DNA of 64,000 bases from Pasteurella canis. GTDB taxonomy: Bacteria; Pseudomonadota; Gammaproteobacteria; Enterobacterales; Pasteurellaceae. This document shows, in pieces, positions 17,651-29,228 of the stretch; the first letter of the stretch is position 1, and each line of letters begins with the position of its first letter. The position numbers and the translations under genes were made by a program. The notes beneath the pieces were generated by a model. That model was not told where the DNA came from and made no database searches. It saw only the letters and a program-made list of their open reading frames with translations. The stretch is from assembly GCF_900454865.1 (NCBI RefSeq), contig NZ_UGTV01000015.1:186001-250000 (forward strand), given 5' to 3'.

Positions 17651-18625
17651 TCATGTATTTTGGCTACGTAGTAATTTTAAAATTATCTTCATGTCTTCAT
17701 CAAGTGGTGCATTGATACGCAAGATCTCCCCTGTTTTGGGATGTTCAAAACGAATTGAAAATGCATGTAGGAATAAGCGTTTTAATCCTAATTTGCTCAT
17801 TTCTTCATCAAAAACTTTATCACCATACTTCTCATCGAATGCGATAGGATGGCCTGCATATTGAGTATGTACTCGGATTTGATGAGTTCGTCCCGTTATT
17901 GGTGAAGCTTTTATTAATGTTGCTTGAGTATAGCGTTCTTCGATCGAAAAGCGTGTTTCAGAAGGTTTACCTTGAGCATTGACTTTAACAATTCGCTCGC
18001 CACTTGATAATTCATTTTTCAATAAAGGGGCAATGACTATTTTACAATGAGACTGCCATTGTCCACGAACTAATGCTAAATAATCTTTTTGTACAGTTTT
18101 TTCACGTAATTGCTCATGCAAATGACGTAATGCGGAGCGTTTTTTGGCTACCAATAAAATACCCGAAGTATCTCGGTCTAAACGATGTACAAGCTCAAGA
18201 AAGCGAGCATCAGGGCGTAGTGCGCGTAGTGCCTCAATCACACCAAAGTTTAACCCACTCCCCCCATGTACTGCCATACCAGACGGTTTGTTGAGAATTA
18301 ATAAAGTATCATCTTCAAAAACAATATGTTTTTCTAATTGATTAACTTTATTTAATTTATTAGAAATTGGTGTTTTCTCTTTTTCTGATAGACGGACAGG
18401 AGGGATACGTACAATATCATCTATTTGTAATTTATACTCGGGCTTTATACGGCTTTTGTTCACTCGTACTTCACCTTTACGTAAAATGCGATAGATTAAA
18501 CTTTTTGGTACACCCTTCAATTTAGTTAATAAATAATTATCGATACGCTGTCCTGCTTCATCTTCACTAATAGTAAGCAGTTTTACATTTTGACTGATAG
18601 TTTTTGAGCTTTTATTTTGATGCAT
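17651..18625 (-). CDS. rluC: 23S rRNA pseudouridine synthase C
   Basis: Makes pseudouridine at 955, 2504 and 2580 of 23S rRNA in E. coli. The 324-residue protein has an N-terminal S4 RNA-binding domain ([21 protein letters not shown]) and a catalytic domain with the conserved Asp in [12 protein letters not shown]. The length and S4 domain fit RluC rather than the shorter RluA. It is divergent from rne, an arrangement shared with E. coli, and this supports RluC over RluD. The 422-base gap to rne must contain its promoter. Confidence 0.93.
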   Translation of the reverse strand: MHQNKSSKTISQNVKLLTISEDEAGQRIDNYLLTKLKGVPKSLIYRILRKGEVRVNKSRIKPEYKLQIDDIVRIPPVRLSEKEKTPISNKLNKVNQLEKHIVFEDDTLLILNKPSGMAVHGGSGLNFGVIEALRALRPDARFLELVHRLDRDTSGILLVAKKRSALRHLHEQLREKTVQKDYLALVRGQWQSHCKIVIAPLLKNELSSGERIVKVNAQGKPSETRFSIEERYTQATLIKASPITGRTHQIRVHTQYAGHPIAFDEKYGDKVFDEEMSKLGLKRLFLHAFSIRFEHPKTGEILRINAPLDEDMKIILKLLRSQNT

Positions 18626-18698
18626 TTAAGAAATCTTTTTGATGAAAATTGGGTGGATCATATCACATTTTCCTATCCTTTAAATGATTAAAATTACC

Positions 18699-18727
18699 TT
18701 GATAAATAAGAGTGATAAGTACATAAT
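18699..18727 (+). promoter_or_regulatory. Predicted rne promoter
   Basis: TTGATA (18699-18704), 17-bp spacer, CATAAT (18722-18727). Transcription from about 18734 would give a leader of roughly 310 bases, similar in scale to the long rne leader of E. coli. Confidence 0.6.
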
Positions 18728-18921
18728 AGTGCGTATTTTTACGTCATTGGTGTGACTTGAAAATGGAGTGTTATTGTTAAGTTAATATAATGCAGCATAT
18801 GGCATAAGACATTGGTAACTTAGTGATTTTAAATGTTAAAAATAGTACGAGTACTTGCGGAAGTATTTTTATAGTCTATTCCGTTTTACGAAAAATGTGT
18901 TCTTTTACTTCATTTGATTAA

Positions 18922-18991
18922 CGTAATCAATGCGCCCAGCCGTTGACAGTCGAGAGACTGACATCTGGCGACAGACACGAGGTCGATTACG
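18922..18991 (+). promoter_or_regulatory. Structured element in the rne 5' leader
   Basis: Nested complementarity is visible. CGTAATC (18922-18928) pairs with GATTACG (18985-18991). Inside it, CGCCCAG (18933-18939) pairs with CTGGCG (18965-18970) with one bulge, and CAGTC-GAGA-GACTG (18947-18960) makes a tetraloop hairpin. In E. coli RNase E binds and cuts its own leader to control its amount. The same role is inferred here; this exact fold was found by eye and not computed. Confidence 0.55.
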
Positions 18992-19047
18992 AAGAAAAGT
19001 ACGTTTATTTTTAATTAAGCAACAGAATAAAATTAAGAGAACAAAGA

Positions 19048-22029
19048 ATGAAAAGAATGTTAATTAATGCAACTCAAAAAGAGGAGTTGCGCGTTGCATT
19101 AGTGGATGGGCAACGTTTATTTGACTTGGATATTGAAAGCCCAGGACATGAACAAAAGAAAGCAAACATTTACAAAGGTCGGATCACACGTGTAGAGCCA
19201 AGTTTAGAGGCCGCATTTGTGGATTATGGTGCTGAGCGCCATGGCTTTTTACCATTAAAGGAAATTGCACGTGAATATTTTCCTGAGGATTATGTTTATC
19301 AAGGACGTCCAAATATTCGAGATATTTTGAGCGAAGGACAAGAAGTTATCGTTCAAGTTAATAAAGAGGAACGTGGTAATAAAGGGGCTGCATTAACGAC
19401 TTTTGTCTCTTTAGCTGGCAGCTATTTAGTGATTATGCCAAATAATCCAAGAGCAGGCGGCATTTCACGTCGTATTGAAGGAGATGAGCGTTTAGAGTTA
19501 AAAGAAGCATTAAGCTCATTGGATGTGCCAGATGGTGTGGGATTAATTGTACGTACTGCGGGTGTGGGTAAGTCTCCAGAAGAATTACAATGGGATTTAA
19601 AGGTTTTATTGCACCATTGGGAAGCGATTAAGCAGGCATCAGAAAGCCGTCCAGCCCCTTTTTTGATTCACCAAGAAAGCGATGTTATTGTACGTGCAAT
19701 TCGTGATTATTTACGTCGTGATATTGGGGAAATCCTAATTGATAGTCCTAAAGTATATGAGAAAGCTAAGGCACATATTAAGTTAGTACGCCCAGATTTT
19801 ATTCATCGAGTTAAACTATATCAAGGAGAAGTGCCGTTATTTAGCCATTATCAAATTGAGTCACAAATTGAATCTGCTTTCCAACGTGAAGTACGTTTGC
19901 CTTCTGGTGGTTCAATTGTTATAGATGTAACGGAAGCATTAACTGCAATTGATATCAACTCTTCTCGTTCAACTCGTGGGGGGGATATCGAAGAAACCGC
20001 ATTAAATACTAACCTTGAGGCAGCAGATGAAATTGCACGTCAATTGAGATTACGCGACTTAGGTGGCTTAATTGTAATCGATTTTATTGATATGACACCT
20101 GTGCGTCATCAGCGTGAAGTTGAAAATAGAATTCGTGATGCGGTTCGTCAAGATCGTGCTCGTATTCAGATTAGCCGTATTTCCCGTTTTGGATTGCTTG
20201 AGATGTCACGTCAACGTTTAAGTCCATCGTTAGGTGAGTCTTCACATCATGTGTGCCCACGTTGTCAAGGCACAGGAAAAATTCGGGATAATGAATCGCT
20301 TTCTTTGTCAATTTTACGTCTTATCGAAGAAGAAGCACTAAAAGAGAATACGAAACAAGTTCATACTATTGTGCCTGTTGAGATTGCCTCTTACTTGCTG
20401 AATGAAAAACGTAAGGCAATTTATAGCATTGAAAAGCGTCATGAAGTGGATGTGATTGTTGTTCCTAATGAAGCAATGGAAACGCCACACTTCAGTGTTT
20501 TCCGTGTTCGTGATGGTGAGGAAGTAAATGAGCTGAGTTATAACTTAGTTAAGCTACATCAAGAGCAAGATGATCAGTTTATCCCTGAAGATTCTCTAGT
20601 TTCACGTAATATCGAAGTAGCCGCTGTTACAAGTGAGAATATGCTAGAAAGTGCAGCTGTTTCAATGGCAATTCCTGCCCCAGCTCCTGTCCCCGAAAAG
20701 AAAGTAGATAATAAGCCTTCTTTATTAGCACGTATTATTGGTAAAATCAAAGCACTTTTCGCAGATAAGCCTGTGGAAGAAGAAAAATCCAAAAACAATC
20801 GCAATAGAAACAATCGTAATCGTCGCAATCAAGAACGTCGTAATAATCGTCGCTCTCGTTCAGAAAGTACAGAGCGTGAAAATAACGTAAAACGTAATGA
20901 TGAGATTGTTGAAGAAGTTATTCGCCCTCGTTCTGAGCGTAGTAATAAACGTCAACGTAAAGCGAGTGTTGTAGAAAGTACGGTTGTAAATGAGCCAGCT
21001 GTAGAATCTATAGTAGATAATTCAGACGTGGAGAAAGTGGAGCAATCTACTCAACGTCGTCCACGCCGTGATCTGCGTAAGAAGGTTCGTATTACGGATG
21101 AAGTCTCAACTGAGGCTATTTCTACAGAATCTTCAGAACAAATTCCATCTGAAGTTGTGAATTTGGAGATGGAATCTCAGGAACAAACACCAACTGAAAT
21201 TGAATCAGTTGAAGTTCTAGTATTAGAAGAGGTTGACAGTGAAAAACGTCGTGATAACCGTCGCCGTTTACCGCGTCACTTACGAGCAAATAATCAACGT
21301 CGCCGTCGCAATAATCAAGAGACTAAGTCGCCTATGCCATTATTTGCTGCGGTTGCCTCACCAGAGTTAGCAAGCGGTAAAGTATGGATAGATCATAACT
21401 CTATTTCTGTGGCTAAAGATAATCAGTTTTTATCAGTAGATGAGCTCTTAGAACAACAAAATCAATCAAAAAATGATATCGTTGCAACAATTCCAGCAAT
21501 GGGACTTGTTGAGAATAGTGAAAAATCATCAAAGCCATTTAATGCATTTATGACTCAGCCTGCTAATGAGTCTGTAGAGAAAAAAGTGCAAGAATCTTTA
21601 CAGCGTTTAGAGGCGGAGCAATCTTTAGTTGAAATAAATCTAGCAAATAGCGAAATGGATACTCAGAAAATTGAGTATGCTGTTGTTGAGCCAACAGTTG
21701 AGCATGTGGATCTTCATATAGAACAAACTGAGCAGTTAGATATTACAGAGAAACGTGAACAATCGTTAGTATCAGAGACTGGAATCAACATTATGCCAGA
21801 TAATGAACGAACTTTTATCTTTACTGGACGCTTAGGTACAGTCTCAGCTGTTGAGCATACTAAAGCTGAGATGACATTAGCTAAAGCAATGAATGACATT
21901 GTGGCTATGTCAGAAATTGAAGTATGGAGTGAATCACGCTATTACTTCCATGGTAAAGGTGCAGCAGGACATCATAGTGCAATTAGTCATGTGTATGCTG
22001 AACCAACTAGGGCTGAGAGTAAAGCTTAG
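19048..22029 (+). CDS. rne: Ribonuclease E
   Basis: Essential endonuclease for mRNA decay and rRNA/tRNA processing, and scaffold of the degradosome at the inner membrane. The 993-residue protein has an S1 domain from about residue 38, 5'-sensor and DNase-I-like regions, catalytic aspartates Asp302 (AIDINSS) and Asp345 (VIDFIDM), and the zinc link CPRC at Cys403 and Cys406. The C-terminal half is low-complexity with arginine-rich stretches (about 585-610 and 730-760), which fit RNA-binding sites. A conserved block near the end ([16 protein letters not shown]) may bind a partner. Ribosome-binding site AAGAGA precedes the ATG. The 5' leader is long and structured. Confidence 0.97.
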   Translation: MKRMLINATQKEELRVALVDGQRLFDLDIESPGHEQKKANIYKGRITRVEPSLEAAFVDYGAERHGFLPLKEIAREYFPEDYVYQGRPNIRDILSEGQEVIVQVNKEERGNKGAALTTFVSLAGSYLVIMPNNPRAGGISRRIEGDERLELKEALSSLDVPDGVGLIVRTAGVGKSPEELQWDLKVLLHHWEAIKQASESRPAPFLIHQESDVIVRAIRDYLRRDIGEILIDSPKVYEKAKAHIKLVRPDFIHRVKLYQGEVPLFSHYQIESQIESAFQREVRLPSGGSIVIDVTEALTAIDINSSRSTRGGDIEETALNTNLEAADEIARQLRLRDLGGLIVIDFIDMTPVRHQREVENRIRDAVRQDRARIQISRISRFGLLEMSRQRLSPSLGESSHHVCPRCQGTGKIRDNESLSLSILRLIEEEALKENTKQVHTIVPVEIASYLLNEKRKAIYSIEKRHEVDVIVVPNEAMETPHFSVFRVRDGEEVNELSYNLVKLHQEQDDQFIPEDSLVSRNIEVAAVTSENMLESAAVSMAIPAPAPVPEKKVDNKPSLLARIIGKIKALFADKPVEEEKSKNNRNRNNRNRRNQERRNNRRSRSESTERENNVKRNDEIVEEVIRPRSERSNKRQRKASVVESTVVNEPAVESIVDNSDVEKVEQSTQRRPRRDLRKKVRITDEVSTEAISTESSEQIPSEVVNLEMESQEQTPTEIESVEVLVLEEVDSEKRRDNRRRLPRHLRANNQRRRRNNQETKSPMPLFAAVASPELASGKVWIDHNSISVAKDNQFLSVDELLEQQNQSKNDIVATIPAMGLVENSEKSSKPFNAFMTQPANESVEKKVQESLQRLEAEQSLVEINLANSEMDTQKIEYAVVEPTVEHVDLHIEQTEQLDITEKREQSLVSETGINIMPDNERTFIFTGRLGTVSAVEHTKAEMTLAKAMNDIVAMSEIEVWSESRYYFHGKGAAGHHSAISHVYAEPTRAESKA

Positions 22030-22121
22030 TGAGTGTTTTGTAGATTTAGTGAGGATAGTAAAGTAGAATCTGTGAGTTGTTCTAAAATAGAACAATTGAA
22101 TAAAAATCTTAATTTAATTGC

Positions 22122-22150
22122 TTGACTTAGAACAACAAAATTCGTATTAT
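22122..22150 (+). promoter_or_regulatory. Promoter of the tRNA-Ser gene
   Basis: TTGACT (22122-22127), 17-bp spacer, TATTAT (22145-22150), with a start expected near 22157, 12 bases before the tRNA. Confidence 0.7.
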
Positions 22151-22168
22151 TCACCTCGCTTAAATCAC

Positions 22169-22258
22169 GGAGGAATGGTCGAGTGGTTGAAGGCACCGGT
22201 CTTGAAAACCGGCGAGGGTTTACGCCCTCCGTGAGTTCGAATCTCACTTCCTCCGCCA
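22169..22258 (+). tRNA. tRNA-Ser (anticodon TGA)
   Basis: A 90-base tRNA with acceptor arms GGAGGAA and TTCCTCC, encoded GCCA end, anticodon arm CCGGT-CT-TGA-AA-ACCGG, and the long variable arm typical of serine tRNAs. It has its own promoter and terminator. Confidence 0.97.
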
Positions 22259-22272
22259 TCAAATTCTAGAAG

Positions 22273-22302
22273 CCGTAAGTCGATAAGACTTGCGGTTTTT
22301 TA
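22273..22302 (+). terminator. Terminator after tRNA-Ser
   Basis: CCGTAAGTC (22273-22281) pairs with GACTTGCGG (22287-22295) with one G-T pair, then a run of T. The rest of the 313-base gap up to priC holds nothing I can recognise. Confidence 0.8.
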
Positions 22303-22571
22303 TTTATTTGTTAATTGATGAGAATTTTGTCAAAGTTGGTGTAATGAGTGGGGAATTATTTCTATGGTGTTGGAGGATGTAACAAACAACACCTTGTACT
22401 TTAACATATAGTTGGAGCTTTTTACTATTCAAGCAAAGAGGAAAAGCAGTCTATATATATTTTAGGTTCATTAAGCTCATCGAAGAGTAATAAGTAAGTC
22501 TGTCAGTCAGCCTTTAAAATATAATTCAAGCCCTTTATATCATTATTCTTAGAAGTGATTATATAAAGCAA

Positions 22572-23117
22572 CTAGATTTGATTTTCTTTAAATATCAAAT
22601 ATTCCTCAAGTACTTCAATTGCCATTAGACATTTATCACGGCGTTGTTGAGTAAAAGCGATTTTTTGCTCAAGATATGATCTTTCATTTGGATCTTGTGT
22701 TTTATGTTTTTCATCTTGTTGCTGAGTAATTTTTTCATTTAGCGCTTGGAGTGCAACATAATATTTTTCTAAACGTTCGCGAGGTGGCAGTTGATGAATA
22801 GATTGTGCCATTTGCTGCGTTTTTTTTGACATTGTGTTAACTGTAATTGGATTTAATGCATCAGAAAGTGCTGTACATTGTGATAATAGTTTTTCAGTGA
22901 AGAAGATCGCCAAATTGAGATCATTTTCTGGCACATGTGCAAGTTGTTTTAATGTTTCTTGTATTTCCTGATAGTAAAATGAGAAAGATTGACTATTTTC
23001 ACCAAATAATTGGGGATCAAATTTAGTATTCAATTTTTGCTCGGTATGTTGAGCATATTGTGCGTATAGCTGATTTACTTTACTTGTTAAGGATTGAAGT
23101 AGTTCTATTTTTGTCAT
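22572..23117 (-). CDS. priC: Primosomal replication protein PriC-like
   Basis: PriC helps load DnaB at stalled forks in a PriA-independent way. This 181-residue, highly helical, Gln/Glu/Lys-rich protein resembles the Pasteurellaceae PriC group: the C-terminal segment with LEQKIAFTQQRRDKCLMAIEVLEEYL fits the conserved helix with its QxR-x-C-x-x-A-x-x-x-x-E pattern in E. coli PriC (EAYEARLARCRHALEKIE). Overall similarity is low, so the call rests on length, helical character and this C-terminal pattern. It begins 47 bases after the antiporter gene, with a terminator hairpin between them, so it is probably transcribed mainly by readthrough or its own promoter. Confidence 0.7.
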   Translation of the reverse strand: MTKIELLQSLTSKVNQLYAQYAQHTEQKLNTKFDPQLFGENSQSFSFYYQEIQETLKQLAHVPENDLNLAIFFTEKLLSQCTALSDALNPITVNTMSKKTQQMAQSIHQLPPRERLEKYYVALQALNEKITQQQDEKHKTQDPNERSYLEQKIAFTQQRRDKCLMAIEVLEEYLIFKENQI

Positions 23118-23130
23118 GGCTTTTTACAGG

Positions 23131-23156
23131 AAAAAATCCTCCCAGAAGGGAGGATT
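23131..23156 (-). terminator. Terminator or attenuator between the antiporter gene and priC
   Basis: AATCCTCCC (23135-23143) and GGGAGGATT (23148-23156) form a perfect 9-bp stem with a 4-base loop; on the minus strand it is followed by TTTT. It lies directly before the priC start, so it should reduce priC readthrough. Confidence 0.7.
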
Positions 23157-23163
23157 TATTTTA

Positions 23164-24522
23164 TTATAAATACATTGCAGCTAACCAGCCGAAGATAATT
23201 AGTGGGATGTTATAGTGAATAAATGTCGGCACAACAGAATCCCAGATATGGTCATGCTTACCATCCGCATTTAAGCCTGAAGTTGGTCCTAATGTCGAAT
23301 CAGAAGCAGGTGAGCCAGCATCACCTAATGCGGCAGCAACACCAATGATGGATACAGTAGCAAGCGGTGAAAAACCCAACGATATACAGAGTGGCACGTA
23401 AATTGAAGCGATAATTGGTACGGTTGAGAATGAGGAGCCAATGCCCATAGTGATAAATAAACCAACTAATAACATTAAGAATGCGGCTAATCCTTTACTG
23501 TCAGTACCTAAACCTTGGCTAAAAGTTTGCACTAAGCTAGTTACGCCTCCTGTTGTATTAATTACGTTAGCAAAGCCAGATGCTGCAATCATAACAAAGC
23601 CAATCATCGCCATTAAGCGTAAGCCTTGTTGAAAAATATCATTACTTTCTTTCAGTTTGAAAATGCCACAGACAGCAAAAATAACTAAACCCGCTAAACC
23701 GCCAATGATTGTTGAGCTAGTAAAAAGTTGTAATCCAAATGTCACAATGATTGCAGCTAAACTTGCACCAATATGGAATGGTTTTATATTGGTAATATGG
23801 GACTCAATGTCTGCTGTACTAATTTGACTATGCACTATTGGGTACTCTCTTGGTTTTCGGTAGCTAATGAAAACAGCTGTAAGTAAGCCTAAAATCATGC
23901 CAACGACAGGAACTGCCATACCTAGTGATACTTCAGCAACAGAGGTTTGTAAACCTAAAGTTGCACCAGCTTGGTTGATGTTTTTGACTAATACACTCTC
24001 AATAAAAATTTTTCCGAAACCAACGGGTAATAACATATAAGTTGCAGTTAAACCAAATGTGAGTACACATGCTACTGCACGGCGGTCAAGTTTTAATTTA
24101 TTAAAGATCGCAAGTAGCGGTGGAATCACAATAGGAATGAAGGCGATATGCACAGGCAGTAAATTTTGTGATGAAATAGCGAATAGGGCAAGTATCGCTA
24201 AAATAAAATATTTAAAGCCTGCCATAGAACGGCTAGTTGGTGTATTGCCTAAGCGCTTTATGACTTTATAGGCTAATAAGTCCGTAATGCCTGATTTAGA
24301 AATAGCAACAGCGAAGGCGCCTAAAATAGCATAGTTCATTGCAACTTCAGCACCACCACCAAGCCCATTAGTAAATGTTTTAATTGTTTCGCTGACACCA
24401 AGATCGCCAGTTAAACCAGCTACCAATGCAGAAATAACCAGTGCAATAACTACGTTAATTCGCAATAAGCTTAAAACAAGTAAAACAACAATAGAAATCA
24501 CGACTGGATTTGTTAATAACAT
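23164..24522 (-). CDS. Na+/H+ antiporter family (NhaC-type) membrane transporter
   Basis: A 452-residue inner membrane protein with about 11-12 hydrophobic segments. The C-terminal motif [28 protein letters not shown] and the N-terminal [23 protein letters not shown] are characteristic of the NhaC-superfamily group with a short extra N-terminal domain (Na_H_antiport_2 plus Na_H_antiporter). The predicted role is secondary exchange of Na+ and H+, but members of this group have also been linked to amino acid transport, so the substrate is uncertain. It has no obvious operon partner. A terminator follows on the minus strand. Confidence 0.8.
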   Translation of the reverse strand: MLLTNPVVISIVVLLVLSLLRINVVIALVISALVAGLTGDLGVSETIKTFTNGLGGGAEVAMNYAILGAFAVAISKSGITDLLAYKVIKRLGNTPTSRSMAGFKYFILAILALFAISSQNLLPVHIAFIPIVIPPLLAIFNKLKLDRRAVACVLTFGLTATYMLLPVGFGKIFIESVLVKNINQAGATLGLQTSVAEVSLGMAVPVVGMILGLLTAVFISYRKPREYPIVHSQISTADIESHITNIKPFHIGASLAAIIVTFGLQLFTSSTIIGGLAGLVIFAVCGIFKLKESNDIFQQGLRLMAMIGFVMIAASGFANVINTTGGVTSLVQTFSQGLGTDSKGLAAFLMLLVGLFITMGIGSSFSTVPIIASIYVPLCISLGFSPLATVSIIGVAAALGDAGSPASDSTLGPTSGLNADGKHDHIWDSVVPTFIHYNIPLIIFGWLAAMYL

Positions 24523-24659
24523 TGTGTTTATCCTTAGGTTATTTTTTAGAAAGAATTTCTAAATTTACTAAAAAAAAATAATTTGTCTAGACTCGATCTC
24601 GCAAAATGATAAAGTTAATTGGTCTTTTGCTAAAAAGAGCGGTCTATTTTTAGAAAATT

Positions 24660-25310
24660 TTAAATTTGATGTGGAAAGCCACCTAAATTTTTTAAGTGAT
24701 TTACCATGTAGCAAAAGAGTTCAGCGGTACGCTCTGTATCATACAAGGCAGAGTGTGCTTGTTTACAATCAAAGGCAATTTTAGCGGCTTGACATGCTTT
24801 TACTAAGACAGTTTGCCCAAACATGAAACCACTTAGAGTGGCTGTATCAAAAAGCCCAAAAGGATGGAATGGGTTCCGTTTTACACTGGTACGTTCAGCT
24901 GCTGCCATGAGAAAACTTTGATCAAAAGCAGCGTTGTGCGCAACAATAATAGCACGCTGGCATTCAGCCTCTTTTTGTCCTTTACGAACCATTTTAAATA
25001 ATTCAGTAATAGCATGTGTTTCACTGACTGCACCACGTAAAGGATTATGAATATCAATGCCATTGAACTGTAATGATTCAGGATTAATATTTGCATTTTC
25101 AAAAGGTTCAATATGGAAATGGCAGCGTTGATCTGGTACTAACAAACCATTTTCATCCATTTTTACTGTGATTGCAGCAAGCTCTAATAATGCATCTGTT
25201 TTGGCATTAAAGCCTGCTGTTTCAACATCAATGATGACGGGAAAATAACCTCGAAAACGGTTTTTTAATAAATTGTAATTTGTGGTTGATTCAGTTTTGA
25301 TTTCTGTCAC
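24660..25310 (-). CDS. rnt: Ribonuclease T
   Basis: DEDD-family 3'-5' exonuclease that trims tRNA CCA ends and finishes 5S, 23S and small RNA maturation. The 216-residue length is standard. Exo motifs are visible in order: Exo [11 protein letters not shown] (Asp and Glu), Exo [14 protein letters not shown], Exo [17 protein letters not shown] with the final catalytic His and Asp. It follows gloA closely, as in E. coli, where gloA and rnt form an operon. A 10-bp hairpin without a T run lies between the two genes. Confidence 0.96.
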   Translation of the reverse strand: MTEIKTESTTNYNLLKNRFRGYFPVIIDVETAGFNAKTDALLELAAITVKMDENGLLVPDQRCHFHIEPFENANINPESLQFNGIDIHNPLRGAVSETHAITELFKMVRKGQKEAECQRAIIVAHNAAFDQSFLMAAAERTSVKRNPFHPFGLFDTATLSGFMFGQTVLVKACQAAKIAFDCKQAHSALYDTERTAELFCYMVNHLKNLGGFPHQI

Positions 25311-25332
25311 ATTACTATCCTATATTCAAGCA

Positions 25333-25358
25333 GATAGCGTGGACAAAGCCACGCTATC
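25333..25358 (-). other. Hairpin between gloA and rnt
   Basis: GATAGCGTGG (25333-25342) and CCACGCTATC (25349-25358) form a perfect 10-bp stem with a 6-base loop. On the minus strand, no T run follows, so it is more likely an mRNA-stabilising or processing hairpin than a terminator. Confidence 0.6.
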
Positions 25359-25383
25359 AAAACTTTTCAAAAATTGACCGCAC

Positions 25384-25797
25384 TTAAATTGAATTACCTA
25401 AGCCTGCTTGAGCATGTTTATTTTCAATAAATTCAATTTTATATCCATCAGGATCTTCAACAAAGGCAATTACTGTTTTTCCGCCTTTTACTGGTCCTGG
25501 CTCACGTGTAATTTTTCCTCCTGCATGGCGAACAGCTTTACAGGTTGTGTAAATATCATCTACACCAATTGCAATATGGCCGTAAGCAGTACCCTGTTCA
25601 TATTCAGTTACCCCCCAATTATAGGTCAACTCTAATACTGAAGTTTTGTCTTCATCATCATACCCTAGAAATGCAAGAGTATATTTATATTCTTCATTTT
25701 CACTCGTGCGTAGCAAACGCATACCTAAGACATCTTGATAAAATTTAATTGAGCGTGTTAAATCAGTTACACGCAACATCGTGTGTAGAATGCGCAT
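25384..25797 (-). CDS. gloA: Lactoylglutathione lyase (glyoxalase I)
   Basis: Isomerises the methylglyoxal-glutathione hemithioacetal to S-lactoylglutathione, the first step of methylglyoxal detoxification. The 137-residue length fits the bacterial nickel-type enzyme. Metal ligands expected in the family are visible: His5 (ILHTMLRV), the Glu in VLELTYNWG, the His in AYGHIAIGV, and the Glu in GYKIEFIE. It is followed by rnt on the same strand. A perfect uptake sequence (25377-25385) overlaps the very end of the gene. Confidence 0.96.
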   Translation of the reverse strand: MRILHTMLRVTDLTRSIKFYQDVLGMRLLRTSENEEYKYTLAFLGYDDEDKTSVLELTYNWGVTEYEQGTAYGHIAIGVDDIYTTCKAVRHAGGKITREPGPVKGGKTVIAFVEDPDGYKIEFIENKHAQAGLGNSI

Positions 25798-25918
25798 AAG
25801 TTACTCCAAGTTTATGTTAACTAGTTAAAAAGTATGTAAAGTCATTGTCAAAATTGTTTAAGATTATGCCATAATCAAGGCGAAAAATCATTACATTCTC
25901 AAGAGTAAGGAAAAACAG

Positions 25919-28393
25919 ATGCAACAGACGACATTGTTTAATTTATCTTGGCAGAAGTATTTAGTGCTTTTATTTGCGTTGTTAAGTGCAGGTTTTTTTG
26001 CAAGTGGTGCAATTACATGGATTGCGGCAAACTGGGATTATTTTTCTAAATTTCAAAAGCTTTATAGTATCCAAGCTTTATTTTTTATTACTGTAGGTCT
26101 GGGTTTATCCTTTTATTATCGAGAAGTGAAAAAAGCACATAACTCAGGGCTTTTTTCATTGATTTTTTCATTTTTATCTGTTGTTTTTCTTGGTGGTATG
26201 TTTGCCTTAATTGGACAAACATACCAAACAGGCGCAGATCCTTGGGAGCTATTTGCTGTTTGGTCATTGTGCCAAATTCCGTTTTTAATTTTATTTCCTA
26301 ATATTGCAAGTGCGTTGTTATTAGCTACGACATCCAATACAGCATTAATTTTAGCCGATCACATACTCAGTGACAGTTTAGAAATCTCGTTAATAGGTCT
26401 TAACTTAATCTTATTAGTGCTGTATGAGTATTTTGGTGAAAAATTAAAAGATATACATTGGCGTATATTACCAAAATTATTAATGTTAGCTTTAGTGGGA
26501 GCTTTTTTTGCACTCATGTTTCGTAGCAATGCGGCCATCATTTCTTGGTTAATCTCAGCAGGCTTAATTTATTATTACAAAGAGCGTCGTTTTGATTTTC
26601 TCAATTTAATTATCTTATTTATCTACGTTATTATCAGTTTCCATATCAAATTATTATTAGAATTAGGCAATGATTTTTTCTCAGGTGTTTTTTTAGTAAC
26701 TATATTAGCGTTCGCTTCAACAATTGGTAGTGTTGTTATTTTAACAAAATGGTTTAAAGCACATAATCCAATGACTAAAAAAGTAACTTGGCATATTTAT
26801 CCTTTATTTATTTTACTTATTTTATTTTGTACAGGATTGTTTTTAGCTACAGCTATTTTTACCTTTGAGTTATTGGAGAATGAAGATCAGCTAGTTTATC
26901 TGAGTTTTATTTTACTTATCATTGCAAGCATAATGCATTTTAGTAAAAAAGAAGAGAATGATTTATTCCATATTGCTATTGATATGTTATTGGCGATTGG
27001 TTTAATCATCTATTTTATTTTCTTTTTGTTTGAGTCAGGATCTGAAGTTTATCTTGCTTTAATGCTGGTAATTTCTATCTTTTTCTATGTATTACGTACC
27101 ACAAATTGGTTGCGTTTTCTTATCGGTGCGTTAGCAATTATCGCAATTCTCTGTTATTTAGATTTTTTTGAGCTTGGTTGGTATATCAATGAAGGGGATT
27201 TATCAAGTCAATTTGTGTTATCTTCACAGCAATGGTTGATGATATTGGGGTTGGGGCTTTATTATTACTGTGCTATCAATCGCGAAACCCAAAGTGGGAT
27301 TATTCTGTTACCTATTGCTTGGGCTCTGTTATTAATTGGTTTGAGCCTGCCAAATTTAGATATTTTCAGAAATTGGGAATTTTTTGAGCCAGTAGCAGAA
27401 TTACCCGAGATGAAGAGTGTATTTGATTGGTTTAATATCATTACAGTTTATTTTTTTACGCATTTTAGCCAGGAAGTATGGTTGTTAAAGAGTTTAACTT
27501 TCGTACTTTCGATCACGCCTATTATTTTTTTTCTTTTGATAAGTAGACGTTTTGTGTTAAGTAAAAAGTTACAGGCTGTGTTATTTTTCGCTATTTTATT
27601 GTTGTGTGTGAGTTTTATTAGTGCAAATGAAACATTAGCTTGTATTGCGTTATTATTTTTAGCTTATTTAAGTGTAAGTCGAATTTTATTTGTGGTGGCT
27701 ATTTTGGGAGTAGTGATAAATTTAGCGGCTTACTACTATTTACTGACTATACCGCTATTGTATAAATCCTTTCTATTGATGACATTGAGCGTTATTTGGT
27801 TATGTTTTATGTTAATTTTAATCGTTAATATAAAAAAACAAGATATTGTTGAAGTGAAGGTAGAAGGGAATATTTCACATCGTAATCCATTGTTAATAAG
27901 AGTTATGTTAACTGCAATAACTGCATTATTTATTGGTTTGGCTACAAATTATAGCATTTATAAATATGAAGATATTTTAAACACTGGTGAACCAATTATT
28001 TTAAAAACTGCACCTTTTGATCCTCGGTCTTTAATGCAAGGGGACTACATGAGTTTAAATTATGAAATATTACAAGATATTTATAATATATGGTATGAGG
28101 ATCCTTCAGATGGTGCATCTTTTGTGTATGCGTTATTAAAACGTGATGAATTAGGTATAACCATGTTATGCCGTTTACAAAAAACTGTCCCAACAAGCTT
28201 TGATGGCTGTACGCCAGATATTTATTTGCCGATTAATGTAGCACACTGGCAGCCTCGATTACCAAGCCAAGATTATTTTTTTGCAGAAGGCAAGGGTGAA
28301 TATTATGCTCAGGCAGAATATGCAGAATACCGTTTTAAAAATGGTAAAGCCTTGTTATTCCAATTATTAGATAAAAATCTAAACCCATTATAA
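25919..28393 (+). CDS. Fused DUF2157 / DUF4401 / GDYXXLXY multi-pass membrane protein
   Basis: An 824-residue protein with many hydrophobic segments through residue ~660, then a soluble periplasmic-type tail. The N-terminus (about 10-150) resembles DUF2157, with ASGAITWIAANWDYFSKFQKL. The middle is like DUF4401. The tail has the naming motif of the GDYXXLXY family, here QGDYMSLNYE. In many bacteria the membrane part and the GDYXXLXY part are separate adjacent genes; here they are one frame without a break. Function is unknown. A good AAGGAAAAA ribosome site precedes the ATG. The 121-base gap to gloA is divergent. A terminator follows. Confidence 0.8.
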   Translation: MQQTTLFNLSWQKYLVLLFALLSAGFFASGAITWIAANWDYFSKFQKLYSIQALFFITVGLGLSFYYREVKKAHNSGLFSLIFSFLSVVFLGGMFALIGQTYQTGADPWELFAVWSLCQIPFLILFPNIASALLLATTSNTALILADHILSDSLEISLIGLNLILLVLYEYFGEKLKDIHWRILPKLLMLALVGAFFALMFRSNAAIISWLISAGLIYYYKERRFDFLNLIILFIYVIISFHIKLLLELGNDFFSGVFLVTILAFASTIGSVVILTKWFKAHNPMTKKVTWHIYPLFILLILFCTGLFLATAIFTFELLENEDQLVYLSFILLIIASIMHFSKKEENDLFHIAIDMLLAIGLIIYFIFFLFESGSEVYLALMLVISIFFYVLRTTNWLRFLIGALAIIAILCYLDFFELGWYINEGDLSSQFVLSSQQWLMILGLGLYYYCAINRETQSGIILLPIAWALLLIGLSLPNLDIFRNWEFFEPVAELPEMKSVFDWFNIITVYFFTHFSQEVWLLKSLTFVLSITPIIFFLLISRRFVLSKKLQAVLFFAILLLCVSFISANETLACIALLFLAYLSVSRILFVVAILGVVINLAAYYYLLTIPLLYKSFLLMTLSVIWLCFMLILIVNIKKQDIVEVKVEGNISHRNPLLIRVMLTAITALFIGLATNYSIYKYEDILNTGEPIILKTAPFDPRSLMQGDYMSLNYEILQDIYNIWYEDPSDGASFVYALLKRDELGITMLCRLQKTVPTSFDGCTPDIYLPINVAHWQPRLPSQDYFFAEGKGEYYAQAEYAEYRFKNGKALLFQLLDKNLNPL

Positions 28394-28398
28394 GCAGA

Positions 28399-28426
28399 AA
28401 GGCGGTACTCAAACCGCCTTTTTTAT
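28399..28426 (+). terminator. Terminator after the fused membrane protein
   Basis: AAGGCGGT (28399-28406) pairs with ACCGCCTT (28413-28420), loop of 6, followed by TTTTT. Lies between converging genes. Confidence 0.8.
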
Positions 28427-28437
28427 CATAAGTATGA

Positions 28438-29169
<732 letters not shown>

Positions 29170-29228
29170 TTAAAATCCAATTAAAAGTGCGGTCATTTTA
29201 GAAGAAGTTTTTCGTTATCACAAATAAA

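Noticed and set aside
22026-22262. Minus-strand frame over tRNA-Ser
   Set aside because: It covers the tRNA and promoter and has no coding features.
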